This document shows, in pieces, positions 1 to 10,675 of a stretch of DNA of 64,000 nucleotides. The stretch is taken from positions 186,001-250,000 of the forward strand of contig JAOVFP010000021.1 in assembly GCA_025738555.1 (NCBI GenBank), in the 5' to 3' direction. Both the position numbers and the translations under genes were made by a program. Positions within the stretch are counted from its first letter, which is position 1, and each line of letters opens with the position of its first letter. The notes beneath the pieces are model-generated. The model did not search any database. It saw only the letters and a list, made by a program, of their open reading frames with translations, and was not told the origin of the DNA. Source of the DNA: Cyathus striatus (taxonomy: Eukaryota > Basidiomycota > Agaricomycetes > Agaricales > Nidulariaceae).

Positions 1-114
1 CCAAGATTTAGTAAGTTGTGAGCGGACTACGTAGGATAGATACTCGTTATGAGTTAAACTTTGATTTTCTTCTCCACGACTGGCGAGCATAGACTGTTGG
101 GCAGGAGTTCCCTT

Positions 115-717
115 TTAAGAAGTAGCAGTTGACGTTTTAGTGCTGCACCCGCTAACCGCTACAGGCGGAAGGTTTATGATCTCCTGAGGACGTCTGTGGA
201 TGGCATTCGACAACTTCCGCTGATAGTGCACGTAAGTCCGAATGGAAGGGAAGAGACGATCAAAAAGACGTACCCAGACAGAGGCAAGTACACCACGAGC
301 CTTCTCAACTTTATCGCCACTACAACCAACGTACGATAGACCATCTAAATTTGTCGCGTCTGCATCAGAGACTGAGTGTGCGCTCTCGTCATCCAGTTCT
401 GTCGGCTAGAAGAGGGGGATCAGCTCCTGCGAGACCACTAGCCGAAAGGCACGTACGAGAAAGAAGCCTGAGCCGTATTTAGACCCATTGCTAAAGCGTT
501 CATCGAAGGTTTTCTATGCCAAAAAAACGGATAAGAAGGTGGTTTATGCGTAGAAAAGGTATATACAGACCATGAGTTCTGGGAAGAAAGGTTGAGGAAC
601 TATTGGCGGGGGTGGAACTTTGGCGGGAGTTCGATAGTGTTCCTGAAGGGCAGGGAAAGCCTCGCTCTTGAGTAATGCTTGAGTGAAAGTTGGATAAGGA
701 TAGCGACCCTGGGCCAT
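115..717 (-). CDS. Small four-exon protein of unknown function, left-arm copy
   Basis: I do not recognise this gene. Reading from the ATG at 717 through four exons (717-571, 513-457, 405-274, 219-115) gives an open frame of 146 residues ending in TAA. The introns are 57, 51 and 54 nt with GT-AG ends. The protein starts MAQGRYPYPTF, is rich in proline around residues 30-48, has an acidic stretch beginning PTELDDESAHS, and shows no signal peptide or membrane segment. The best support is a paralog at 21569-22094 on the other strand, with the same three intron positions and an open frame. The second exon (57 nt) and the second intron (51 nt) have the same length in both. It lies at the outer end of the inverted duplication. 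The gene model is inferred; coding status rests on frame conservation between two diverged copies. Confidence 0.55.
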
Positions 718-1535
718 ATTCTATGTCTAGAAGCCAACGAAAGAGAGAGATGGCGTAACAGTGGGTGGTCGAGAGAACGAGAAAAAAATCTGCAATTTGA
801 GGGTTTAAAAGTGGCATGAAATAGAGTTGGGGTCCAGACGAAGAAGACAAACATCGTCCCGAAGTTTGGAAAATTGAGGTCGCCGTTGACAGTAGCCATT
901 TTTGGATTATTGGTGACCTCTATCCCTGCGCCATTTACTTCCGTCACTTCAACGAAAAGATTTGCTTCCGTCTACCCCGCATCGACTGACACATTCTATC
1001 TACCAAAGAGTAAGTTGAACCAAGGTGCCTTGCTTTATGTCAGTGAATCTGACGTTGGTAGCCTGCGCAGTTCGAACCGTTGTCCCATAATCCTCCTCTA
1101 TCCTTCGCTTTAACAGCCCAACCGAATGCTTTAGGTCCCGAACACCGTATCCTGACCATATCTAATACCAGAAGTGGCATTCCATCGCATTGATACGTAG
1201 AATGAGGAAGGGTCGAAGGATTCCCTACACCTCATGTGTAGCGTCGCCAATGAACACTCCTGGCGTGTTGTAGCCGTCCTTCCAACGTACATCTGGCACT
1301 CGCAACGTCTATCGAGGTTGAACAGTCCTTGACTATCTTATGGCCTGCTAATGGTGCTATGAGCTACGTTGGCCTTGACGACACGTTTTCCGGCTGGCAG
1401 ATCTACTACGCTGGGCCTCTTTCCTCGCGAACTGTCGATTCATCACAGCTCTTCTGCAGTCATTTTGTTTAAATCATCGCAGTCGTGGCAAGGAGAGGAG
1501 CAGCATGGCCATGCACACTACGAAAACCCTTGACC
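718..1535. other. Upstream region of the 717 gene; no other gene seen
   Basis: Positions 720-880 resemble the sequence just upstream of the paralog at 21569 (about 21410-21568), including a pyrimidine-rich stretch on the minus strand, so this is probably a duplicated promoter. From 900 to 1480 I see no reading frame with recognisable content. Confidence 0.4.
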
Positions 1536-1830
1536 CTAACAACCCGCCGCGCGCGCCCGACGAGTCACAATAGGCGGCGCAACGAGGCGGGTCGGGTCCG
1601 GGTCACGTGTCACAATTGTCACTGTCACGCCTGGAGGATGATGCGAGGAATGGGATGGGAATCTCTTCATCTTTCCTTCCACCACCATTCTTCTGTACTC
1701 GGATTGACATGAGAAATCTATATGTCCATCCCTTCCATCAGTTGAAAGTGTGAGGACTGCGTCAAAAGGAACCGCAAGGATTTCCTGACTCAACCGCCGC
1801 GCCAACGGTGCTCAAGGCTCAACCTGAAGA
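1485..1830 (-). repeat. Diverged repeat of about 280 bp, left-arm copy
   Basis: On the minus strand this stretch matches two plus-strand stretches at about 19880-20170 and 20400-20690. All three contain a similar peptide-like tract (HIDFSCQSEY in the left copy), a block rich in CACGTGTCACAATTG-like sequence and a GC-rich end. It lies next to the decayed frame at 1819-2342 and is probably part of the same former gene plus its 3' flank. It counts as a repeat because of the local second copy in the right arm. Confidence 0.6.
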
Positions 1831-2710
1831 TGACTCATACACAAAATAACGCCAGGAAATGTGCAACAACTGGAAAGGAATTGAATATTCAAGCATGGCG
1901 TGATTGAAGATAGAATATCTCACCTTGGATTCGGAAATATGATCCTGTATTTGGCCTACTGTTGGTCCAGGAAAGAGTCCCACAATTCTAGTCTTGAAGC
2001 TACTTTTATCGGCCATGAGTTAAATCAAAGGCGATAATTTAGTCTATTCAATGCCTGTGGAACCCCTGGCTCTATAAAAAAATGTCGTCAAGCTTGTAAT
2101 ACAAAATGCGGAAGCAGCATATTGAGTTATGCTACGTACCGGCGAAGCACCCAATAACTTCCAGATCCCAGCACAAATCTTGTCGGCAGTTCATTTGTGG
2201 GTGTAAGGATCGAATGCAAGGATCTCCTGAGATATCTACTGAACGACAAAATTTGCAATGCTTCAAGGGAAAGCGGCCCATGGCTTTTTACTGTCAGCGA
2301 CATGGTTTGAAGATTTGACAACAAGAGATGTTTGAAGTTCAAGTCATTGTCAAGACGTCGTATAGGAGAGTCTGGAAGTCTTCTGTATCAACCTTTACCT
2401 GTAAGACTATCCACTGAAATATCCAAGCCCGATTGGTTGTCGAAAGTAACGGTGAGTCAAGGAGTGGTAAGAATACTTATGCGAAGAACTTTGTGATAAC
2501 GAAGAGCAAAAATGCAAGTTAGGTAGAATGGGCCTGGAATTTCTTTCGATACGAATGAGACCTGACTGTGGTCGAACAAGCCTCAAAGAAGAAGGAGAAC
2601 ACAAATGGTGAGTTGAAAATTACGAAGAACGTTGGTGAGGCCGGAAGGAGGGTCCTAACTGTTGGCCAATTTGCCTGACAACAAACAAAGAAATCGAGGA
2701 TTCCCCTCAA
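1819..2710 (-). pseudogene. Decayed gene of unknown function, left arm
   Basis: Several short minus-strand frames (2519-2710, 2127-2342, 1819-2016) match plus-strand frames at about 19030-19880 in the right arm. For example, a stretch ending LTPTNELPTRF here corresponds to LTPMTELPARV there. Stops and frame changes interrupt both copies and no single spliced model restores either. I do not recognise the family. It is read as a remnant of a gene carried by the inverted duplication. Confidence 0.45.
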
Positions 2711-2997
2711 ATTTGAAAGTCAGTATCTCGTCCACGTCCTAGTCATTGTTCTCTGGGCCTACTTTTTAAAGGCTTTCTCTACGTGCCAATTTTTATGCTT
2801 GTGTTATCGATTTTATCCCGCTGTTGCGGTCGGGAGGAAATCAAGCCAATACTCAGTTTTCGCCCAAGATTTTCCTCGCCATTCAGTTGGCCCCCATACA
2901 CATAGTCGACGCATTTTACCTCTCAAGAAATCTTAAAGTAGAGTTTTGAGGAGCTTATATCTGCAAGGATATTCGAAGGGGAATGGTGAATAGGTAG

Positions 2998-3547
2998 ATG
3001 ACACTCGGTTCGTTCAATTATTTTTTTTCGCGACCTTTTGGAAAATACGACGAATTTTGGTACACCCAAGGCACACCAGATATTTATTACAACTTAGGAC
3101 GATTTATCTGTCCGCTCTCTATTGCAGAAATCCACCAACTGGAAAGCGCAGCACTGAACAGGGTTTTTTTTACACTTATCATCATGTTTCTACCTGCCCT
3201 TCCAGCAATGGCTGGAATTATTCTCCGAGTTTTCCTTTCACTCCAGGCCGTTGAGTTCTCTATGCTCAAGAGCGCAGAGGAGCGCCGTGGTGCACCTGGC
3301 TAAAACCAGGATTTTGGTTATCCTCGCCATTTACGCGACGTACCCGTTCCTTGTAAATCCTGTCATTCAGACGACAAGAGCGAAGTCTCGCGCATACAAT
3401 GCTCGCCTATACGCAAGGCTTAACCAGACTGTCGTACCGTCTGCATTACTACTTGCTTTAACTTGCATATATGCGCATTTCTTTCACGAGATTGTTCCTC
3501 AGTTCCGTCGGGAACTGATTTCAGAGAATTATATCTCTAAAGCTTAA
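2998..3547 (+). pseudogene. Small multi-pass membrane protein gene, probably broken, left arm
   Basis: Two overlapping plus frames (2998-3303 and 3251-3547) carry three hydrophobic stretches: TLIIMFLPALPAMAGIILRV, ILVILAIYATYPFLV and VPSALLLALTCIYAHFF. The frame changes between about 3230 and 3290 with no convincing intron, so either a frameshift or an unusual splice separates the halves. A minus-strand counterpart at 18150-18541 shares the LAKTR motif and the last hydrophobic segment (LVPAVFSFALYAFWGSHIY). The family is not recognised. The position between the F-box gene and the repeat is mirrored in the right arm. Confidence 0.45.
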
Positions 3548-4117
3548 CATTCACCCTTCTTAATGGCTCATTTGCCACCGCAAAATGCTATTATACACGC
3601 TTTTCATTCATTCAGTATACGGTACAATGAATGCATACGGATGTGTGCGAGAACTAGGGGTACTGATCCTGTCACCGACTTCTGTCGTGATCCCGAGGCA
3701 TCGTTCCTGGGCGGTCAGTTTATTTTTATAGTAATCCTACTCGGCATCTTCTATAAACGATTGGCGGCAATGGCTGCCTTCTCAGAGTCTAGCTTTCTGA
3801 TTGTGGCAATCAAGTGGCAACGGCACATTTGGATACTAATCGCAATCATCGCAACAAAAGAAGTAGGTTGTGGCTTGTTATCGTTATCGCCGCAAAAAAA
3901 ACCTTATTGACGATCTCTCTATAGCTGGCCATTATCTAGGAAATACCACCATGCCTCATTACAAACATCGATAATGGTGCCTTGAGGCCGTAAGTATGTA
4001 CATTTTTGTGTCTATTAGGTTGCCAGCTCGTAATGACTAAAATTAGAACGTTACAGCAGGTGAACGCATGGAAATAGAGTAATAATCGGGGGGGGTCCTA
4101 TAATATCGCAGCAGGAA
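3548..4117. other. Intergenic stretch between the membrane-protein remnant and the F-box gene
   Basis: It lies downstream of both convergent neighbours. One plus frame (3563-3910) contains a hydrophobic stretch but has no counterpart in the other arm and no recognisable domain. Nothing further can be supported. Confidence 0.35.
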
Positions 4118-5524
4118 TTAAAATTCGAAACCAGAATACATATACGCGTGAGATTTTCCTCGACTTCCCAGCCCGGTTATGTCTAACTTGTCTACAAATG
4201 CAGACAAAGCTTCCACACTTTGGGATGTGATGCCTTCGCATTTTATGAACGCAGCGCTTTTTAAGGGATACCCCATCAAGAATCGCGACCTCGAGCAAGC
4301 TACCACCTTGTTCAAGCATTCCTTGCTGAAATTCCTCCAGTAATCACCCTGACATCCAAACGATATTGAGGATAACAAGGGGCAAAGAATCTGGGAAGAG
4401 TCTGCTGTTAACAAATCGAGAAGCTCTGACAGGTCATTCTTCGGACTTATCCGCAGAGACTCTAATTTTGGCACATTAGCCAGGAGGGTTCGTAGACCAT
4501 CGGTGGTAATTTGGCCCAGCATGCCTTTTCCTACCTCAAGGACAGAGAGGTACGGAGTATCCAGTAGCAGTGCTAAAGATGGGGTGGGGAGTGCAGTAAT
4601 TGTAACAGAGAGTATAGTCGATTTGGCGTTGTTCGACCAAGGTTGTGAATCGTCTTCGAAGAAAGCTGCGTGATGATGATCTATCCGAAGCTTCACCACT
4701 TGATGGGCCCTATTGCTGCTGACACCAGAGATGGGGTCGTTTGGGAGCGAATGATGATGCCAAGATAATGTCCTCAACATTGCCTTTACAGCTGCAGCAT
4801 TTGTAGCAATACGCATGCCAACCACGCACTCTTGATCATCGTAATCCATCAGACCATGCCATATAGGAACGCTCATCTGCACGTCAACTAAGTGCACACG
4901 GCTAAGCTCAGGAGACCGGCTGATGATGCCTTCCAATGACTCGGCAGATGGCGCTGTTTCCTTTCCCAACCTCTGCAGCGACAAACTCATCAAATTCGTG
5001 CATGTCTCCCAAGGTACTGACACAGACGTAAGGTGAAGGTGGCGTATGCTTGAGCAGTCAATGTTTATGTGGGGGATAAAGGAGCTGGCGACAGGCGTCT
5101 TCAAGGTCAAGCTAGCCAGATGTGGGCATGGTCCGAGGGAGGAGAAGAGGGTCTCCATGTCATCGGGGAACAAATATACATCGATTGATTGGACGCGATA
5201 TCCTTGCATGTAGATGCTGGCTGGCAGAAAGTACGAGGGGCGGGTGGAGATGATTGATATGGGCGATTCTCGAGATCGCTGAAGAGCGCATTGAGCGAAC
5301 TTCACGTTCGTCAAATCCACCAAGTGCCATAATCTGGCTGAGCTAATGGAGTGTTGATACCAAGTCTGGCATACTTGCGCCCAGCCCATGCAATTTGGAA
5401 CGCGTTTTCGCTCGAAGGACCATGTCATGCAGAATGCAAATATCTCTTCCATTATCTCTGGAGGCAATGTTCCTATGTAGGACGTCTTATCGTGACGTAT
5501 GGAATCTTGTCCTGAGTTGGCCAT
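4118..5524 (-). CDS. F-box protein, agaricomycete expanded family
   Basis: This is a single uninterrupted frame of 468 residues starting at the ATG at 5524. An F-box-like segment lies near residues 17-65: LPPEIMEEIFAFC, then WAQVCQTWYQHSISSARLW with the W-x-x-V-C and S-x-x-LW spacing typical of basidiomycete F-box proteins. The rest has leucine-rich, LRR-like periodicity (HLASLTLKTP, LMSLSLQRLG, YLSVLEVGKG, KLESLRISP), as expected for a substrate-binding surface. Family members bind Skp1 in SCF ubiquitin ligases; the substrate cannot be predicted. A deleted paralog lies at 17220-17699 on the other strand, so this is the intact member of a pair carried by the inverted duplication. Confidence 0.85.
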   Translation of the reverse strand: MANSGQDSIRHDKTSYIGTLPPEIMEEIFAFCMTWSFERKRVPNCMGWAQVCQTWYQHSISSARLWHLVDLTNVKFAQCALQRSRESPISIISTRPSYFLPASIYMQGYRVQSIDVYLFPDDMETLFSSLGPCPHLASLTLKTPVASSFIPHINIDCSSIRHLHLTSVSVPWETCTNLMSLSLQRLGKETAPSAESLEGIISRSPELSRVHLVDVQMSVPIWHGLMDYDDQECVVGMRIATNAAAVKAMLRTLSWHHHSLPNDPISGVSSNRAHQVVKLRIDHHHAAFFEDDSQPWSNNAKSTILSVTITALPTPSLALLLDTPYLSVLEVGKGMLGQITTDGLRTLLANVPKLESLRISPKNDLSELLDLLTADSSQILCPLLSSISFGCQGDYWRNFSKECLNKVVACSRSRFLMGYPLKSAAFIKCEGITSQSVEALSAFVDKLDITGLGSRGKSHAYMYSGFEF

Positions 5525-6451
5525 GTTGACAAGGAATGCGGATGCAGCTGTTGTGGTTAAGGTGAGTGACCAAAAGGATCCACAACGAATTTCTTTATCG
5601 TTTCGCAGTTGATTCCAGCAATGACGCCGAAGGGTTCGGGAGTCGGGACGCGAGCTGTGTTATGTTACTTTTTACCACCCTGATCGCAGGGCCCGACTGC
5701 TGCGACAGTGTTCACGTGCTGCGGCCTGCTGCCTGACAGTGCCTAGTAGAAGCTAGTAGAGTCCGCGTTCTCCATATACGGCGCACTCTCGATTCTCGAT
5801 TCCGGGGGTTCCCTTTCATTTGCGCTCTTCACAACTTACTATGGTCTTGTGACTCATGGCCAGGACAAAATGTATTTTTGGCTTGTTCTCGGTCTTTTGT
5901 CTCGTCCGAGTCTCCGACCTCATAACTTATGTTACATATGTCTATGTGCGCATTGCAACCTACATTACCCACTCTCATTTATTCTTATTCATTCTTTTGC
6001 CTCTGTAAAATTCAAGACTGCAGCCTGCAGGACACCTGAAACATGCTTGGCATTTCGGGAAAATGTCGTTAAGCTCCTCGCTGTCCACCACTTACAATTC
6101 AATAGCAAAAAAATTCTGTCACTACTCTTCCATTTCGCGTGTTTGCCCTGAAAGATGCGAGGAAACGGTTCAAATGATTGTGAAGTACTTAGTAGTATTC
6201 GCAACCATCTAAGTATATCGCAATTCCGAGGCAGTCGTTCAGCAGACTAGTATACAAGGTACTTACGATGGCGCCGGACGCGGCCGGAGTACATACTGTA
6301 GGTACGGAAGTACAGGAAAGCACATAAATTTACAGAATGGTAGCAATGGTAAGCCCAAGAAAATAAATGAAAAAGTACAATAGTGGCAATAGGTACAACA
6401 TATGTTTGGTATCTTCCGTCTTAGTTGATCTGACATCTGACATATCAGCGT
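5525..6451. other. F-box promoter side and intergenic region
   Basis: The region lies between the divergent F-box start at 5524 and the 3' end of the carnitine acetyltransferase at 6452. Short frames at 5849-6151 and 5989-6204 overlap on opposite strands and show no domain. No RNA gene or repeat is seen. Confidence 0.35.
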
Positions 6452-9306
6452 CTAATATTCCACCAAGGGAATAACTTTGCCTATGGCCACCGTTAAAAAT
6501 GGGACTGTAGACGCCGAAAGCGAAGACATACCGATATCAGCGTAAGGTGACTTCTTTCTGCGACCAAGGCGTTCAACATCTCCAGAGTCAAAGAACGAAT
6601 AGCCAGCTACCATCGTGGGTTAGCGCGCGCTAGCAGATACTGGGGCTACACTTACGCATCGAAACATCCTCTGAGTCAGAGCCAGAGTCGGACGCATAGC
6701 CATGGATGGGCCGACCTGTCTTAGAATCGCGCAGAATCCCCAAATGGTCAACAAATGGAGCAGGGCGTTCATTGGCAGCGCGGTACAGCTGGATCAAGAT
6801 ACGCTGGATATCGTACAAGTACCCCTGAATCGTGTCCAGGAAACGCCGTGTCTGGAGATGCTTTGAGGATGCACAACTACCCGAAAATGTAAATGATAAA
6901 CATAATGAAGACGTCGCATGAATGCAACTTACATGGAGATACCGTCCTCCTTGATGATATATCCAATGCCGTAGCCGTCCGCAGCAACTGGACCGAAGCC
7001 GAAAAGCCTCAATGCAGGGTTACCACAGTTCGACGTCGAGAGAATAGATGTACTGAGCAGGGCGTAGCCTGGGTCTGTGAATATCGACGGCATTTTCGAC
7101 AAAGGTTGCTCATGTGCGGGGTCATCAGGAAGGGGGTTCAGGTTGCCTTCTAACTGACGTTGTAGAAGGCAATACATGGCATAAAGATGACTAAAGGAAC
7201 ATGTCAATTTGAGCTCCGTGAGGCAGAGGATGACATACCGATCCTGACCCAGACCTTGACCGCATTCCTTCGTAAGCTTGACGTGTCTCTCACATGCCTT
7301 GCGAAGGGCAGCTACCTTTTCTGATGGCGTAGTCTCCGAGTAGAAAGTCTGCACTTAGTCAGCATTATTTCCTAAAGTTTTGACAATAGCTGATACATAC
7401 CTTCGTGAACTCAACACTCTCAGGCTGAACAGTACGAATGGCTTCAGTACGACCATGCAAGAAGGCCTTGGTCATAGCTGGCTCGTACGTGCACTCAGTG
7501 CGACCATATAAACCGAAGTATGCGGCCTGGAACGCCATTTGGACGAACGCATCTGGAGAGAAGCCGTGGCTAGTGATAAAGTTCTTGCCGTATCCCTTGA
7601 ACTCCAAGGCCTGACAATCGTTCTGGCAAATTAGGTCACTGAGTCGAGTCTCAGCAAAGCGGACACCGGCACGGAGCTCAGGAGAGAGCCTCCATTCAAG
7701 CTTCTTGGGAGAGGTGTCGATTCTCTCGCCAGGTGGGGTCAAAGGTTCTGCAAATCCGTTTAGATACTTAGTTTGTGTGAATATCAATATAGGACATACT
7801 CTGCCCACGAGGTGTCTTGTAGCTCTTCGCGTGCGGGGAAAGAGGCGCGTGGAATAGAGTTGGTGCGCTTGGATTAATGGAACGAGCGAGAAGCATGAGG
7901 CCTTCTGTGTATATATCGGCCGCGAATCTGCGTAAAGTTAACTATCTATTCTTGACTGTCGTGCATAAAAAAACCAACCTCAAAACAGTGTGTCCATCAA
8001 CGCCGGTATGCTCGAAGTTGATTCCCGCAGAGCCGTCAGCTGTGACAATAATTTGAAGCTGAGAGTGTGCGTCAGAAACATCTAAATGTATGGAAGTTGC
8101 TTACATACCTTATCATACCACCTATTGGTGCAGGTTCCAACCTGCTGCCCACCCTCGAGCTTGTAGGTACCACAGAGGAAGTTGTGGCACAAATCGGCCA
8201 CATCGCCAGGCGCAGCATCGTCCAAACACACGATGAACAAAGCGTTGTCCACAATCTCGAGACATGACGCGTTGTTCTTGTCTGCTTTGAGGAGATGGCG
8301 AAGTGAAGACCAGATCTTGCGGTTCTCCGTTGAAAGAACGCCAATGGCCGAACGAGCAACTTCCGAACGGTCTGTCTTGTCAGCGTCAGCGATGATGGCT
8401 TGGAGGTTGCGAAGAACTTCTCGCTCCGTAAGGACAGGAAGGTTGCTGTCGTCCAAGACGTCAAACCAGTCTGCAGCAATTATGAGTGCCACAAACCAGA
8501 TTAGGCGAATACAAGATACTTACAGAACTGGCCTCTCCTTAAGACGACGATGTGTCTCGATTCGGCATTAACCTTCATCTTGCATCCTCTCTGCGGCAAT
8601 TGCATTAGCACCTAGCAAGCACATCATATATGGTAATAGAACAACAACATACATCAGTTGGTATCCGAGATGTGCCAAAGAGACGGGAGTATTGATCCAT
8701 GTCAAGTGGAACACCACGAACGTTATCGGGCTCGAGGATGCCTGATCGGAGGTCGTGGATGAAGCCCAGAGAAGAGACTATAAGGGTTGCTGCGCGAGGA
8801 AGCTGAGCACCTCGGTCAGGGGTGGGGTCATTTCTGGAGGAAACATGTAAGAACAGATGAACATCGAATCAAGGAGTAGTTCGCACTCGAGTACGAAGAA
8901 AGGGTTCAGAGCAAGGACGACGGGATCACTGTGTGAGAGGTATGACTCGTACCTGTACACGATGAAGCACGTAGTCAGCTCATCATCGTCTATATATAAC
9001 ATATCTTTTAGACTCGAGGAAGAGAACCAACCAGAACTCCTCGATATAGCTATCACGGTTCCTCGCCCAATCCCTGAGCTTCGCATCAATCTTCGGGCCT
9101 TCGTTCTCTAAAAACTCCTGAACGGCTTTCTTGGTGTCTTCGTGCTCGCGGTCATCTTGGAGTGCTTCAAGGGCTCGGAGGTATCGTTTACACGTGTCCT
9201 CGAGCGAGGGTATAGGGAGCTTTGGTAGCTTTTCTTGCCCTGAGAACGTACGCCCAGTAGGCTTGCTGTTATCCCAGTCGAAGGCAGTGGCAGTTGTAAT
9301 AGGCAT
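6452..9306 (-). CDS. Carnitine O-acetyltransferase, cytosolic Yat-type
   Basis: A choline/carnitine acyltransferase gene of about 13 exons, starting at the ATG at 9306 and ending at a TAG at 6452-6454, with a product of about 730 residues. It transfers acetyl groups between CoA and carnitine to move acetyl units between compartments. Visible marks are the opening LPKLPIPSLEDTCKRYL typical of the family, the catalytic-His segment ADGSAGINFEHTGVDGHT, the STS-type carnitine-binding motif (SILSTSNCGN) followed by FGFGPVAADGYGIGY, and a C-terminal helix LQTRRFLDTIQGYLYDIQ. The first intron (9031-8953) and later ones have GT-AG ends and keep the frame. There is no mitochondrial presequence and no C-terminal peroxisomal tripeptide (it ends LVEY). 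That and the long C-terminal extension point to the cytosolic Yat1/Yat2 group rather than Cat2. It is single copy in the window. Confidence 0.9.
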
Positions 9307-10675
9307 CAAAGCAGGTGTGTGTTCCAAAATGCAGATAACGAATGTTTTGACGAAACGTGTATATAGATGTGACGTAAAGGTTGCGTATAAGTCCAATATG
9401 TGGAGTAGATGGAGAGAATAGAGAGACAGAGGAGGAAAACAGTTAACCAGAGGCGGAAAACCACAACTGCTGAAACCTACGGGGTATTATCTACCAGGAC
9501 CGACATTCCCTGTAAAAATCTAGGCTATGCGCGGAGTTCCTTTCCTTCAGTGCGATCGTTCGGATATGCGGGGGAATGCGGGGTATCGCGGCGGTGATCG
9601 AGACGGATCAGGTGTAATCGGAAGCGAAAGGACGAGATAGCTGGGCGCAGTCAGCGAGGATTTGATGAGGAGGAGGGGGGAGGGCAATAGAGAGCAGTAG
9701 AGTCTGGGGAAAGAGGAGAGGAGTGTTCCATTACATGAAGGTTTTATTAGAGGCCGTTCCCCTAGCGGGCGGAACCCAATTTAGATCACTGTCGACCGTG
9801 ACGTGAGCGCTAAGGACCATTATCAGCAGCATTCGCGTCATCTTGTCTTATTTCAGGTGACGTTCACTAACTGGCAACCACCGCAAGCAACGAATCTCGA
9901 GTGTATCCCTGTGTGTCCGCACCCACCACAAATGTTCGCACTGATTCCGCGCGGTGATTGTGCGCAATCCGGCTTGATACTTCATTCGAGAACCCGACTG
10001 ATTGCTTCTAGCAGGTGTCCAATGACCTCTCGTGGCGCCTCCAATCTATGGTGTTGGATTGTTTGAAATGCCTGGTGACTTCGGGAACATTCCCAACTAT
10101 GGTATCGGGTTGATGAAAGTATGACGAAAATAGCCATTTGCGGGGAACCTCGCGAAAAACCGGGGAAATTTCAAATATCTGTGTCTTGGCCTGCGTTGGC
10201 TGTGCCTTATCATAAGCGAATAGAAGGCTGGAAATGTTTCCAAGCTGAATCACGACGGATAAATGAGGTATCTAGCAAGGCGGGAGTTGTCCAATGAGCG
10301 CCAGCGCAACAAAAGACCTGAACGTCGTTTGTGGCTTCGGAGAGCTTCTTGTGTTGTACCACGGTCTTCAACGATTATACCTCGTATAACTCGTATATTC
10401 CGTCCGACGGCATCCTTGCCCTACACAAACCTCGGCCCAAGGACCGGATGGTGCAAATGGCGTTTTAATTACAAAGGAAAGGAATACAGGACAAGTGATA
10501 CAAGTTAAAGAGGGTATCCCAAAAACGAAGATACAGCATAAGTAAATGAGAGACAGTTTATAAGAGATGAGGGAGAGGATAGATACTAAATAGCTTTCCA
10601 GCTAGTTTTTTAAGAGTCCAACAGATGCTCTGTACGTACGACTACTTCATCTGAATGGCAGGCTTCACGTTTACC
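9307..10675. other. Intergenic region; carnitine acetyltransferase promoter
   Basis: This holds the 5' side of the carnitine acetyltransferase gene and the 3' side of the WSC gene. Short frames (9409-9597, 9803-10066, 10263-10508) are unspliceable and show no domain. From 9640 to 9720 the plus strand is purine-rich. No gene is supported. Confidence 0.35.

Noticed and set aside
5849..6204. Overlapping frames on both strands upstream of the F-box gene
   Set aside because: No domain, no intron structure, no paralog in the window.
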